Shown one piece after another: positions 34,563 to 43,359 of a stretch of DNA of 64,000 nt. The position numbers were made by a program, and so were the translations under genes. The stretch is from NCBI RefSeq assembly GCF_041435335.1, contig NZ_CP108430.1, positions 5,617,001 to 5,681,000 of the forward strand. Reading direction: 5' to 3'. The notes beneath the pieces were generated by a model. That model was given only the letters and a program-made list of their open reading frames with translations. It made no database searches and was not told the DNA's origin. Numbering within the stretch: position 1 is the stretch's first letter; each line of letters begins with the position of its first letter. The stretch is from Streptomyces sp. NBC_01283 (GTDB lineage Bacteria > Actinomycetota > Actinomycetes > Streptomycetales > Streptomycetaceae).

Positions 34563-35812
34563 CCCATCCCACGCAACCGCTGCCGCAGATGCCGCCGCCC
34601 CCCGGCCTGGGAGGCCCGGCGGCCTACGCCCCTGCGCCCCCGGCCGCGCCGGTTCCCGCCGCCCCCAAGAAGCCGGGCCGCGACCGCTACTTCGACGTGC
34701 TGCGCTCCCTGGCCCTGGTCCGCGTCGTCATCTACCACCTGTTCGGCTGGGCCTGGCTGACGATCATCTTCCCGTCCATGGGCGTGATGTTCGCGCTGGC
34801 GGGCGCGCTGATGGCACGCTCGCTGAAGCGCCCGGCGTGGGGCGTGATCAGGGGCCGCATCCGCCGCCTGCTCCCGCCCATGTGGGCGTTCAGCGCGGTG
34901 GCGCTGTTCCTCCTGTTCTACGGCGGTTGGAACGTCACCAAGGACCCGGACCACGGGGGCACGTGGGGCCTGGTCAGCATGCTCAACTACGTGTTCCCGA
35001 TCGGCGCCCCGCCCTTCCCCTGGCACATCGGGGACAAGGCGGGCCTCCTGGAGGACACCTGGCCGGCCCAGGCCGCGGGCCCGCTCTGGTACATCCGCGC
35101 GTACCTCTGGTTCGTGATCGCGTCGCCGCTGCTGCTGTGGGCGTTCCGCCGGGTCCCGTGGGCGACGCTGTTCGCGCCGCTCGCCCTGACGGCCGTCCTC
35201 GCGACGGAGATCGTCAAGATCCCCGGCGAGACGGGCAACGCGGTGTCGGACTTCGCGGTGTACGGCAGCTGCTGGGTCCTGGGCTTCGCCCACCAGGAGG
35301 GCGTACTGGCCCGTGTCCCCCGCTACTTGGCGGTCTCCGTCTCCGCCCTGATCATGGCCTTCGGCCTCTGGTGGGCCTCGGGCCACCTGGGCCCGGACGG
35401 CTGGGACCTGAACGACATCCCCCTCGCCCAGGCGGCGTGGTCCTTCGGCTTCGTCGTCATCCTCTTCCAGTACTCCCCGTCGTGGCAGGAGCTCCCGGGC
35501 CGCCTGAAGCGCTGGGACAAGCTCATCACCCTGTCCAACAACCGAGCGGTGACGATCTACCTCTGGCACAACCTCCTGATCATGGCCACGGTGCCGATCA
35601 TCGACCTGGCGTACGACCTGCCGTTCATGGAGAACGAACGCTGGAGCTCGGCACTCGACACGACATACATGGTGTGGATGACGGTCCTGGTCTGGCCCTT
35701 GATCGGCCTGATGGTCCTGGCGGTGGGCTGGATAGAGGACTTCGCGGCGAAGCGGAGTCCGAGGCTGTGGCCCAACGGGGCGAAGTCGGGGAAGGGGCGG
35801 AGGGCTCGGTAG
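34559..35812 (+). CDS. membrane acyltransferase, acyltransferase 3 family
   Basis: 417 residues. After a Pro/Ala-rich N-terminal ~38 residues comes YFDVLRSLALVRVVIYHLFG, with the Arg and His (RSLALVRxxxYH) of acyltransferase-3 enzymes, then about ten membrane helices. These proteins O-acylate sugars of exported polymers or antibiotics. Its start overlaps the matB stop by 4 bp (ATGA, 34559-34562), so it is probably co-translated and modifies the Mat polymer, much as O-acetyl or O-succinyl groups are added to PNAG in other bacteria. This role is inference from coupling. Confidence 0.85.
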   Translation: MTHPTQPLPQMPPPPGLGGPAAYAPAPPAAPVPAAPKKPGRDRYFDVLRSLALVRVVIYHLFGWAWLTIIFPSMGVMFALAGALMARSLKRPAWGVIRGRIRRLLPPMWAFSAVALFLLFYGGWNVTKDPDHGGTWGLVSMLNYVFPIGAPPFPWHIGDKAGLLEDTWPAQAAGPLWYIRAYLWFVIASPLLLWAFRRVPWATLFAPLALTAVLATEIVKIPGETGNAVSDFAVYGSCWVLGFAHQEGVLARVPRYLAVSVSALIMAFGLWWASGHLGPDGWDLNDIPLAQAAWSFGFVVILFQYSPSWQELPGRLKRWDKLITLSNNRAVTIYLWHNLLIMATVPIIDLAYDLPFMENERWSSALDTTYMVWMTVLVWPLIGLMVLAVGWIEDFAAKRSPRLWPNGAKSGKGRRAR

Positions 35813-35940
35813 GGGAACGCGCTTGCGGTGGGCGGGGCTTGTGTGGGGGTGGTGGGTAGTGGATGTTGGGGAGTCGGCGGGGGCAGGGGGTCTTCGCTGG
35901 GCTCTGTGAAGAGCCGGACAGCGAGGGGACCCGAACCGAC

Positions 35941-36789
35941 ATGACCCAGCCTCCCGGCCAGCCGCCGCAGGACGGATTCGGCCCACCCCAGCAGCCGCCC
36001 GCCGGGCCCTATGGGGCTCCGCCGCCTCCGCCGCAGCCCGACGGGCAGAATCCGTATGCGGGGCAGGGGCCGTACGGTGGGGCGCCTCCTCAGCAGCCGC
36101 CCGGGTATGGGCAGCCGCCCGGGTATGGGCAGGCTCCGCAGGGACCTTATGGGCAGCAGCCCCCTTACGGGCCGCCTCAGTCTCCGGCCCCTTACGGGGG
36201 CTATCCGCCGCCGCCTCCCCCGGGAGGTTCCCGTAAGCAGCGGCTCGCCCTGATCGTCGGGGGCGTGGTCGTCGTTGCCGCGCTTGTCGGTGGTGGGGTC
36301 CTTCTTGCCACCGGTGGTGACGGCGACGACGAAGGTGGCGGTGGGAAGAAGCCGCAGGCCGACAAGAGCGTTTCGGCCGGGCCCTCCGCCGAGCCCTCCG
36401 CGTCCGAGCCGGAGGCGCTGCCCTCCGAGGATCCGACCACCGAAGACCCCCTGGGCGGGGACGACAAGACCCGGCCCGCCGGTGACACCGGGTACCAGGG
36501 GCAGTGGCAGAACGCCGAGAGCAAGACCCTCACCATCGGGTCCAAGCTGACCTCGGGCCAGGGCAAGGGCAAGCATTCGGTGTCCTACATCGACGCGGGC
36601 GGCGACGGCCTCTGCATGGGGCTCGGCCAGGAGCAGGACGGCACCGGCTTCCGTATCGCCCTCAAGTGCGGCACCGGCGACGACGCGAAGTACGTCTCGG
36701 CGAACCTCACCCAGGCCGACGACGAGGTGACCATCAAGTGGGACAAGGGCGGCGGCAGCGACGTCCTGCCCTGGATCAACAGCGCCTGA
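35941..36789 (+). CDS. membrane-anchored protein with Pro/Gly/Tyr-rich cytoplasmic domain, unknown function
   Basis: 282 residues. Residues 1-98 are a low-complexity Pro/Gln/Gly/Tyr region with repeats such as PPGYGQPPGYGQ and PYGQQPPYGPP. A membrane helix follows (LALIVGGVVVVAALVGGGVLL), then an acidic Ser/Pro spacer and a ~100-residue external domain (TGYQGQWQNAESKTLTIGSK ...) with two Cys (GLCMGLGQ, LKCGTG) that may form a disulfide. ATG at 35941. The fold of the external domain is not recognised. This plan is frequent in Streptomyces and may be a sensor or wall-binding protein. It follows the mat operon after 128 bp. Confidence 0.8.
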   Translation: MTQPPGQPPQDGFGPPQQPPAGPYGAPPPPPQPDGQNPYAGQGPYGGAPPQQPPGYGQPPGYGQAPQGPYGQQPPYGPPQSPAPYGGYPPPPPPGGSRKQRLALIVGGVVVVAALVGGGVLLATGGDGDDEGGGGKKPQADKSVSAGPSAEPSASEPEALPSEDPTTEDPLGGDDKTRPAGDTGYQGQWQNAESKTLTIGSKLTSGQGKGKHSVSYIDAGGDGLCMGLGQEQDGTGFRIALKCGTGDDAKYVSANLTQADDEVTIKWDKGGGSDVLPWINSA

Positions 36790-36816
36790 CCCCGTCTGAC
36801 CTCGCCTGACCGGGGC

Positions 36817-37461
36817 TCAGTAGCCTGCCGTGAAGCGGGTCCGGACATGCCTCGGGGTCTCCGCCTCGTCCAGGAGCGCTGTCGCCAAGTCCTCCATGGA
36901 GATGGAGGAGTTGTTCGTCTCGTCCACGAGCAGCTCGTCCAGCCCCAGGCGGAACGTTCCCGTGCGCGTGCCCGGCTCCAGGACCGCGGACGGGCTCACG
37001 TACGTCCAGTCGACGTCCGTGTCCGCCGTACGGACCGCCTCGTACTGGTCGTTGGACGCCTGCGCCATGTGCCGCCACGCCGTGGGCACGTACGTCGGGT
37101 CGTCGATGGCCAGGACCCCCTGCGTGCCGGGCACCGTCAGGCTGCCCGCGCCGCCGACGATCAGCAGGCGCACACCGGTGCCGGCCAGGCCCTCCAGGAG
37201 TGACTTGGCGACGGCCGCGTGCTCGTGTTCCCGGCCCTGCGCCGGTCTCGTGGCGTTGATCACGAGGTCCTGGTCCGTGCTCAACTCCGCGATGGAGTAA
37301 GGGTTCTCGGCGTCGCCCGTGCGGTGGGTGGCCGCGGGGTGCAGCTCGGGGTAGCGGGCCGCGTCGCGGACCACCGCCGTCACCTCGTGCCCACGGGACA
37401 GGGCCTCCGCGACCACTCGGCTTCCTACGTTTCCCGCGGCTCCGAAGACGGTGATGCGCAT
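36817..37461 (-). CDS. NAD(P)-binding Rossmann-fold oxidoreductase, NmrA/YwnB-like
   Basis: 214 residues. The dinucleotide-binding start MRITVFGAAGNVGSRVVAEA fits an NAD(P)H-binding atypical SDR; later LLIVGGAGSLTVPGTQG and DWTYVSPSAVLEPG match the NmrA-like/YwnB group, which has lost the classic YxxxK proton relay. Such proteins often sense redox state or reduce flavin-like or quinone substrates. It is convergent with the preceding plus-strand gene (27-bp gap) and lies upstream of and in the same direction as the EamA exporter gene, 72 bp before the stop of that gene in map order. Specific substrate unknown. Confidence 0.87.
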   Translation of the reverse strand: MRITVFGAAGNVGSRVVAEALSRGHEVTAVVRDAARYPELHPAATHRTGDAENPYSIAELSTDQDLVINATRPAQGREHEHAAVAKSLLEGLAGTGVRLLIVGGAGSLTVPGTQGVLAIDDPTYVPTAWRHMAQASNDQYEAVRTADTDVDWTYVSPSAVLEPGTRTGTFRLGLDELLVDETNNSSISMEDLATALLDEAETPRHVRTRFTAGY

Positions 37462-37533
37462 GACCTCAGCTCCTTGATGACTGGGGGATGGGGGTGGTGG
37501 GGGGCGGATTTGCTTGTCCGGTGGGTACTTCCG

Positions 37534-38520
37534 TTACTTCTGCTGTGCTCGCCTCGCGCCACCGCTCTGGCCCAGCAGCACGCTCCCCAGTACCAGCACC
37601 AGGCCGCCAAGTTGCCAGGTCGTCAGGGTCTGGCCCAGGAGCAGGAGGCCGGCGAGCGTGGCCACCACCGGGTTGGTCAGACCGAGGAAGGAGACGGACG
37701 AGGCGGGGAGGCGTTCGATGCCGCGGAACCACAGGGCGTACGCGATCGCCGTACCGATCACCCCGAGGTACGTGTACCCGGCGATGTTGGCGCCCGTGAG
37801 GTGGTCCGGCAGGCCCTCCGCGGTGAGGGCGATGGGGGCCAGGATGAGGCCGCCCGCCGTCAGTTGCCAGCCCGTGAGGGTGAGGAGCGAGACCCCTTCG
37901 GGGCGGCCCCAGCGCTTGCTGAGCACCACCGCGAGGGCCATCAGCGTGGTCGCCGCCAGCATCGCCGCGATGCCCGCCGGATCCACCGCCGCGCTGCCGC
38001 GCAGGACCAGCAGGGCCACTCCCGCGACACCCACGAGTCCCGCGAGGAGCGTACGGCCGGACGGGCGTACCTTGAGCACGCCGATCCCGAAGCCCGCCAC
38101 CAGGAGCGGCATGACGGCGCTGACCGTCGAGGCGACACCTCCGGGGAGGTGGTACGCGCCGAAGAAGAGGAGCGGGAAGAACGCCCCGAAGTTCAGCACC
38201 CCGAGCACGGCCGCCTTCCACCACCAGTCGCCGCGCGGCAGCCGCCGGGTGAGCGCGAGGAGGATCAGCCCGGCGGGCAGCGCGCGCAGGGCCGCAGCCA
38301 GCAACGGGCGGTCGGCGGGCAGGAGTTCGGTGGTCGTGACGTAGGTGGTGCCCCAGGTCGCCGGGCCGATGGCCGCGAGGCCCGCGGCAGCGAGGGCGTA
38401 GGTCCGCGGCGCCGGGGACGCCGGGAGTGCCGGAACCGCGGGGACGGAGCGGCCCTGGCCGGTCGGGCGGTGGGCGGTCGGGCGGTGGGCTGTGGTTGCG
38501 CGCGGGCTGTGGATGGACAT
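37534..38520 (-). CDS. EamA/DMT family transporter
   Basis: 328 residues with ten predicted membrane helices in two EamA repeats (TYALAAAGLAAIGPATWGTT in the first; GIAAMLAATTLMALAVVLSKRWG in the second). These pumps export amino acids or small metabolites. The N-terminus is a ~45-residue His/Pro/Arg-rich tail with a repeated HRPTAHRPT; the ATG at 38520 is preceded by GGGGGAG. It diverges from a MarR regulator gene across a 135-bp gap with two palindromes, so expression is probably MarR-controlled. Confidence 0.9.
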   Translation of the reverse strand: MSIHSPRATTAHRPTAHRPTGQGRSVPAVPALPASPAPRTYALAAAGLAAIGPATWGTTYVTTTELLPADRPLLAAALRALPAGLILLALTRRLPRGDWWWKAAVLGVLNFGAFFPLLFFGAYHLPGGVASTVSAVMPLLVAGFGIGVLKVRPSGRTLLAGLVGVAGVALLVLRGSAAVDPAGIAAMLAATTLMALAVVLSKRWGRPEGVSLLTLTGWQLTAGGLILAPIALTAEGLPDHLTGANIAGYTYLGVIGTAIAYALWFRGIERLPASSVSFLGLTNPVVATLAGLLLLGQTLTTWQLGGLVLVLGSVLLGQSGGARRAQQK

Positions 38521-38554
38521 GGTTACTCCCCCTCGACTCCTCAACGCTGTTATT

Positions 38555-38566
38555 CTCAACGTTGAG
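38555..38566. promoter_or_regulatory. MarR operator, site 1
   Basis: A perfect 12-bp palindrome CTCAACGTTGAG in the EamA/marR intergenic region. The same core recurs 48 bp (centre to centre) to the right. Confidence 0.65.
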
Positions 38567-38599
38567 GTAAATATGTACCCCAGGTCTGCGAACGTCAAG

Positions 38600-38617
38600 T
38601 ATCTGAACGTTGAGATA
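38600..38617. promoter_or_regulatory. MarR operator, site 2
   Basis: TATCTGAACGTTGAGATA, an 18-bp inverted repeat with one mismatched pair, sharing the AACGTT core with site 1 and lying 38 bp upstream of the marR ATG. The two sites could let the regulator repress both divergent genes. Confidence 0.65.
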
Positions 38618-38655
38618 TTGCGCGGGGTCGGCCTGTCGAGAGAGGAACGCGGAAA

Positions 38656-39195
38656 ATGGCTGAGCTTGAGCCCGAGCCGTCGAAGGAAGCCGACGCCATC
38701 GACGAGCTCCGCGGCCAGTGGCGAAGGGAGCGCCCGGACCTGGACCTCGCCGCGCTGGACGCGATGGCCCTGGTGGGCCGCATCAAGCGCGCCGACCATC
38801 TGTTGAGCAAGGGCATGAAGAAGGTCTTCGTCGAGTACGGGCTGGAGTTCGCGGAGTTCGACGTCCTCGCCACGCTGCGACGGGTCGGCGCCCCGCACGA
38901 ACTGACCGCGGGCGGCCTCCTGAAGACGGCGATGGTGACCTCCGGTGCCATCACCAACCGCCTCGACAAGCTGGAGCGCAAGGGCCTGATCGAACGCCGC
39001 CCCGACCCGGCCGACCGCAGGGCCATCCGCGTCCGCCTCACCGAGGCGGGCCTGAACCTGGTCGACCGCGCGGTGGTCGACCACATCACGAACGAAGAAC
39101 GCATGCTCGCGGCCCTGACCCCCGAGGACCGCGGCGCCCTCGACGGGGCGCTGCGCAGGCTGCTCGTATCCCTGGGGGACACCCACCTGGGCTGA
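38656..39195 (+). CDS. MarR family transcriptional regulator
   Basis: 179 residues. Winged-helix core: FAEFDVLATLRRVGAPHELT, TSGAITNRLDKLERKGLIER and the wing DPADRRAIRVRLTEAG. N-terminal helices (residues ~25-60) supply the dimer interface. It diverges from an EamA exporter gene, and two CTCAACGTTGAG-type palindromes lie between them, which is the standard layout of a ligand-relieved MarR repressor. ATG at 38656. Confidence 0.92.
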   Translation: MAELEPEPSKEADAIDELRGQWRRERPDLDLAALDAMALVGRIKRADHLLSKGMKKVFVEYGLEFAEFDVLATLRRVGAPHELTAGGLLKTAMVTSGAITNRLDKLERKGLIERRPDPADRRAIRVRLTEAGLNLVDRAVVDHITNEERMLAALTPEDRGALDGALRRLLVSLGDTHLG

Positions 39196-39349
39196 GCCCC
39201 TCGCCGCCGCGCCCCTCACCGCCCACCCCGCCCCCAGGTGAGAGCGAAGTTCCCCCGTGGTCACCGCGTGCCACAGGGCTGAAATGCGGCCTCCCTACCT
39301 TCGGGCCATCAGCCATCAGCCGCCGGCTGTGGAGATGCGGAGGTCTGGC

Positions 39350-40693
39350 ATGTGGATCCAACGGTGGGACCCGGAAGACGGGAAATTCTGGGAGGAGGAA
39401 GGGGAGCGGGTCGCCAGGCGAAATCTGGTGTTCTCGATCCTCTCGGAGCACATCGGGTTCTCCATCTGGACCCTGTGGTCCGTGATGGTGCTCTTCATGG
39501 GGCCCGAGTACGGGATCGATCCCGCCGGAAAGTTCTTCCTGGTGTCCATGGCGACCCTCGTCGGGGCCGTCGCCCGCGTCCCGTACACCTTCGCCGTCGC
39601 CCGCTTCGGCGGACGCAACTGGACGATCATCGCGGCCAGCGCGCTCCTCGTCCCGACCGTCGCGGCCTTCGTCGTCATGGAGCCCGGGACCTCGTACACC
39701 ACCTTCATGCTGTGCGCCCTGCTCACCGGCGTCGGCGGCGGCAACTTCGCCTCCAGCATGACCAACATCAACTCCTTCTTCCCGCTGCGGAAGAAGGGGT
39801 GGGCGCTCGGGCTCAACGCCGGTGGCGGCAACATCGGTGTGCCCGTCGTGCAACTCGCCGGACTCGCGGTCATCGGAGCGGGCGGCGGGCCCCGCGTGCT
39901 CCTGGGGATCTACATCCCCTTGATCTTCGTCTCCGCCCTCTGCGCCGCCCTCTTCATGGACAACCTCGCCACGGTGAAGAACGACACCGGCGCCGCGAAG
40001 GAGGCCGTCCGGGACGCACACACCTGGATCATGGCCTTCCTGTACGTCGGGACCTTCGGGTCCTTCATCGGCTACAGCTTCGCCTTCGGGCTCGTGCTCC
40101 AGACCCAGTTCGGCCGTACGCCGCTGCAGGCCGCCGCCGTCACCTTCATCGGGCCGCTGCTCGGCTCGCTGATCCGGCCCGTGGGCGGGCGGCTCGCCGA
40201 CCGGTTCGGCGGGGCCCGCATCACGCTGTGGAACTTCGTCGGCATGGGCGCGGCCACCGCCGTCGTCGTCATCGCCTCCATGCGGGAGTCGCTCGCCCTC
40301 TTCGTCGCCGCCTTCGTCGTGCTCTTCGTGCTCACGGGGCTCGGCAACGGGTCGACGTACAAGATGATCCCCGGCATCTTCCAGGCCAAGGCCCTGCAGA
40401 AGGGGCTCCAGGGGGAGGCCGCCGCGGCTTACGGACGGCGGCTCTCCGGGGCCTCCATGGGGCTCATCGGCGCCGTCGGGGCCCTCGGCGGGCTCGGGAT
40501 CAATCTCGCCTTCCGGCAGTCCTTCCAGACCGTGGGGTCCGGGACCGGTGCCTTCGTCGCCTTCCTGGCCTTCTACGCCGCCTGCTTCTGCGTCACGTGG
40601 GCCGTATACCTTCGCCGCCCGGCGGCGACGCAGGACTCCGGGCAGACCCCGGACGCGGAGACGAAGCCCCAGCTCACGTACGCGGAAGTCTGA
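39350..40693 (+). CDS. narK: nitrate/nitrite transporter NarK
   Basis: 447 residues, 12 membrane helices of the nitrate/nitrite porter branch of the MFS. Both nitrate signatures are visible: GVGGGNFASSMTNINSFFP (first) and MGLIGAVGALGGLGIN (second). It starts at the ATG at 39350, preceded at 6 nt by GGAGG; two upstream ATGs in frame have poorer spacing. The next gene, nnaR, is the known regulator of nitrate and nitrite assimilation in Streptomyces, supporting a role in nitrate uptake or nitrite export. Confidence 0.93.
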   Translation: MWIQRWDPEDGKFWEEEGERVARRNLVFSILSEHIGFSIWTLWSVMVLFMGPEYGIDPAGKFFLVSMATLVGAVARVPYTFAVARFGGRNWTIIAASALLVPTVAAFVVMEPGTSYTTFMLCALLTGVGGGNFASSMTNINSFFPLRKKGWALGLNAGGGNIGVPVVQLAGLAVIGAGGGPRVLLGIYIPLIFVSALCAALFMDNLATVKNDTGAAKEAVRDAHTWIMAFLYVGTFGSFIGYSFAFGLVLQTQFGRTPLQAAAVTFIGPLLGSLIRPVGGRLADRFGGARITLWNFVGMGAATAVVVIASMRESLALFVAAFVVLFVLTGLGNGSTYKMIPGIFQAKALQKGLQGEAAAAYGRRLSGASMGLIGAVGALGGLGINLAFRQSFQTVGSGTGAFVAFLAFYAACFCVTWAVYLRRPAATQDSGQTPDAETKPQLTYAEV

Positions 40694-40716
40694 CGGAGGG
40701 GTGGCCGTAGCCTGGT

Positions 40717-40732
40717 GTAACACGTACGACAT
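40717..40732 (+). promoter_or_regulatory. possible GlnR-type site upstream of nnaR
   Basis: GTAAC-n6-GACAT partly matches the GlnR a/b-site pattern (gTnAc-n6-GaAAc), 93 bp upstream of nnaR. The second half-site differs at two positions, so this is only a candidate. Confidence 0.25.
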
Positions 40733-40824
40733 CGTGATGATCCGGGGTTGTCACGGGCCGTTGGCAGGCTCGTCCAACCCCGGCCCATCCATCACGCGGT
40801 ACTAGCGGGACGAGAGCAGCTGCC

Positions 40825-41976
40825 ATGCACGCGACCCCTCAGAACGGTCACCAGAACGCCCCACTCGCCGGATTCACCGTCGGCGTCACCGCCGCCCGGC
40901 GCGCCGACGAGCTCGGTGCGCTGCTCCAGCGGCGTGGTGCCACCGTCCAGCACGCTCCCGCACTGCGCATCGTTCCGCTCGCCGACGACAGCGAACTCCT
41001 CTCCGCCACCAAGCAGTTGCTCGACCACGCGCCCGACATCGTGGTCGCCACCACCGCCATCGGGTTCCGCGGGTGGGTCGAGGCCGCCGACGGGTGGGGC
41101 TTCGGGGAGGCGCTCCTGGGGTGTCTGAGGGGCGTCGAGCTGCTGGCCCGCGGGCCCAAGGTCAAAGGCGCCATTCGCGCCGCCGGGCTCACCGAGAAGT
41201 GGTCGCCCTCGTCCGAGTCGATGGCGGAGGTGCTCGACCGGCTGCTCGCGGAAGGCGTCGACGGCAAGCGCATCGCGCTCCAGCTGCACGGCGAGCCGCT
41301 GCCCGGCTTCGTCGAGTCGCTGCGCGCCGGGGGAGCGGACGTCGTGGGCGTGCCCGTCTACCGGTGGATGCCGCCCGAGGACCTCGCGCCCGTCGACCGG
41401 CTCCTCGACGCCACCGTCGCGCGCGCCGTCGACGCGCTGACCTTCACCAGCGCGCCCGCCGCCGCGTCCCTGCTGGCCCGCGCCGAGGACCGCGGGATGT
41501 CCGCCGAGCTCCTCGCCGCCCTTCAGCACGACGTCCTGTCCGCCTGTGTGGGGCCGGTCACCGCGCTGCCGCTCCAGGCCCTCGGTATCGACACCGTGCA
41601 GCCCGAACGCTTCCGGCTCGGCCCTCTCGTGCAGGTCCTCTGCCAGGAACTGCCGTCCCGCGCCCGTACGTTGCCCCTCGCGGGGCGCCGCGTCGAGATC
41701 CGCGGCCACGCCGTCCTGGTCGACGACGAGCTGCGGCCCGTGCCGCCCGCCGGCATGTCGCTGCTGCGGGCCCTCTCGCGGCGCCCGGGATGGGTGGTCT
41801 CCCGCGCCGAACTGCTTCGGGCGCTGCCCGGCGCGGGGAGCGACGAGCACGCCGTGGAGACCGCGATGGCCAGGCTGCGTACGGCACTTGGCGCCCCGAA
41901 GCTCGTCCAGACGGTGGTCAAGCGCGGCTACCGGCTCGCGCTCGACCCGGTCGCCGAGTCCAAGTACGCGGACTGA
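40825..41976 (+). CDS. nnaR: HemD-like transcriptional regulator of nitrogen assimilation, NnaR
   Basis: 383 residues. Residues ~15-265 form a uroporphyrinogen-III synthase (HemD) fold (GFTVGVTAARRADELGALLQ, FTSAPAAASLLARA). Residues ~280-375 are an OmpR/PhoB-type winged helix (GMSLLRALSRRPGWVVSRAE, VETAMARLRTALG, VKRGYRLAL). This HemD-plus-wHTH combination next to narK is the known architecture of NnaR, which in S. coelicolor works with GlnR on nitrate and nitrite genes. Whether the HemD part keeps any enzymatic role is unknown; it more likely senses a ligand. Its last 49 bp overlap the convergent DUF1772 gene. Confidence 0.88.
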   Translation: MHATPQNGHQNAPLAGFTVGVTAARRADELGALLQRRGATVQHAPALRIVPLADDSELLSATKQLLDHAPDIVVATTAIGFRGWVEAADGWGFGEALLGCLRGVELLARGPKVKGAIRAAGLTEKWSPSSESMAEVLDRLLAEGVDGKRIALQLHGEPLPGFVESLRAGGADVVGVPVYRWMPPEDLAPVDRLLDATVARAVDALTFTSAPAAASLLARAEDRGMSAELLAALQHDVLSACVGPVTALPLQALGIDTVQPERFRLGPLVQVLCQELPSRARTLPLAGRRVEIRGHAVLVDDELRPVPPAGMSLLRALSRRPGWVVSRAELLRALPGAGSDEHAVETAMARLRTALGAPKLVQTVVKRGYRLALDPVAESKYAD

Positions 41977-42509
41977 CCGGCCCGTTCACTCCTGCCGGAC
42001 CTGCCGAACAGCACCAGCGCCCGCACGAGCAGCGCCGCCGAGAGGGTGCAGAGCACGGCCCGCACGACGTTCCACGCCACCCACGCGTCCTCGAACTTCT
42101 CGCGCACGGCGGCCGGATCGGAGATCTTCGCCGGATCGCCGGCGTTCATGAGGTCGTCGTTCAACGGCACGTTCACGAACGACGTGAGCGCGAACGCCAC
42201 GACGTAGACGACGAGCGCCGCCACCACCCACCGGTGCGGCCCCGTCCCGCGCAACTGCCAGGCGGAGACGGCCGTGAAGAGCAGGGCCCCCATGAAGCTC
42301 GCGAAGAAGACCGGATTCTGGATCACGTCATTGATGTTCTGCATGACCTCGATGTAGACGCGGTCACGGCTGCGCCCGAGGGCGGGCATCACCGCGCAGG
42401 CGAAAACGTAGAAGGCCCCGGCGATCAGGCCCATGGTGACGGCGGCCGCCCCCAGAACGACTCCGGCGGTGCCCCGTACCCGACTGTCCGTCCCACGTGT
42501 GTCTGTCAT
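41928..42509 (-). CDS. DUF1772 family membrane protein
   Basis: 193 residues with four membrane helices (GVVLGAAAVTMGLIAGAFYV first) and the family's conserved external stretch FVNVPLNDDL. Relatives include anthrone oxygenase-like proteins, but no enzymatic role can be assigned here. The 3' end overlaps nnaR by 49 bp on the opposite strand (41928-41976). The C-terminal Ser/Ala-rich tail inside the overlap looks non-essential. Confidence 0.85.
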   Translation of the reverse strand: MTDTRGTDSRVRGTAGVVLGAAAVTMGLIAGAFYVFACAVMPALGRSRDRVYIEVMQNINDVIQNPVFFASFMGALLFTAVSAWQLRGTGPHRWVVAALVVYVVAFALTSFVNVPLNDDLMNAGDPAKISDPAAVREKFEDAWVAWNVVRAVLCTLSAALLVRALVLFGRSGRSERAGQSAYLDSATGSSASR

Positions 42510-42675
42510 GGGACCGAGTCAAGCGGGTGGGCGCGCTCCTGACCATGGTTCTGCGGCGCACTGCCATAAGCGGGCGTCTCACCCAGGCCCGGTGGCAGGG
42601 GTTCCGCACCCGCCCGAGGCGAGGCACTGTAAGGGGGAGCACTCACCGGTAACCCCACAAGGCGGTGACAGGCGC

Positions 42676-43263
42676 ATGGCACTGGGCATGGACCCGGCCA
42701 CGTACGAGCTGCGATTCGACTCCGGGCGGAGTTGTCTGGACCTCGTGGCGACGAACCATCCCGTGGAACGGCTCGACTCCGTGGACCGGCTGCTCGCCTG
42801 GCTCGCGGGTGCCGGGCTCATCCCGGATCGCACGGCCCTGCCGGGAGCGACCCCGGTCTGGCTCGTGGCGTTCCGTGAACTGCGGGCACAGGTGGAGCAG
42901 TTGGTGCTCGCCGAACTGGCGGGGCGGCCCGCCGACACCCCGCTGGCCAGGGTCAACGCCCTCGCGGTGCCGGCCCCGCCCGCCCCGCGCGCCGTCCGCA
43001 CCCCCGAGGGCGGCCTCGTCCGCATCCTCGACGGCGCCCCCGGGTGCGCGGCCCTGCTCGCCGCCGTCGCCCGCGACACCGTCGACCTGCTCACCGACCC
43101 CGCCGCGCGCGCCCTGCTGCGCCAGTGCGAGGGCGACACCTGCCCCATCGTCTACCTGGACACGTCACGCGGGCGCCGCCGCCGCTGGTGCTCCAGCGAG
43201 GTGTGCGGCAACCGGGAACGGGTGGCCAGACACCGGCGGCGGGCGGCGCTCGCGCGGGCCTGA
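42676..43263 (+). CDS. CGNR zinc-finger / ABATE domain protein
   Basis: 195 residues. The N-terminal ABATE-type domain (SGRSCLDLVATNHP, ERLDSVDRLLAWLAGAGLI) is followed by the C-terminal CGNR zinc finger: CEGDTCPIVYLDTSRGRRRR then WCSSEVCGNRERVARHR, with four Cys. The family is thought to bind DNA, from its Arg-rich finger and stress-regulator context. The ATG at 42676 fits family length; upstream frame is shadow. It precedes sigU by 96 bp in the same direction but is probably a separate unit. Confidence 0.85.
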   Translation: MALGMDPATYELRFDSGRSCLDLVATNHPVERLDSVDRLLAWLAGAGLIPDRTALPGATPVWLVAFRELRAQVEQLVLAELAGRPADTPLARVNALAVPAPPAPRAVRTPEGGLVRILDGAPGCAALLAAVARDTVDLLTDPAARALLRQCEGDTCPIVYLDTSRGRRRRWCSSEVCGNRERVARHRRRAALARA

Positions 43264-43359
43264 TCAAAATTCTTCCGGGCGCGGCTGAACACGGCCGCTC
43301 CCGTGTACGTACATCCCCGGTGAGCCAGCCAAGACGAAGAGCGGACACCGGAGGCAGAC

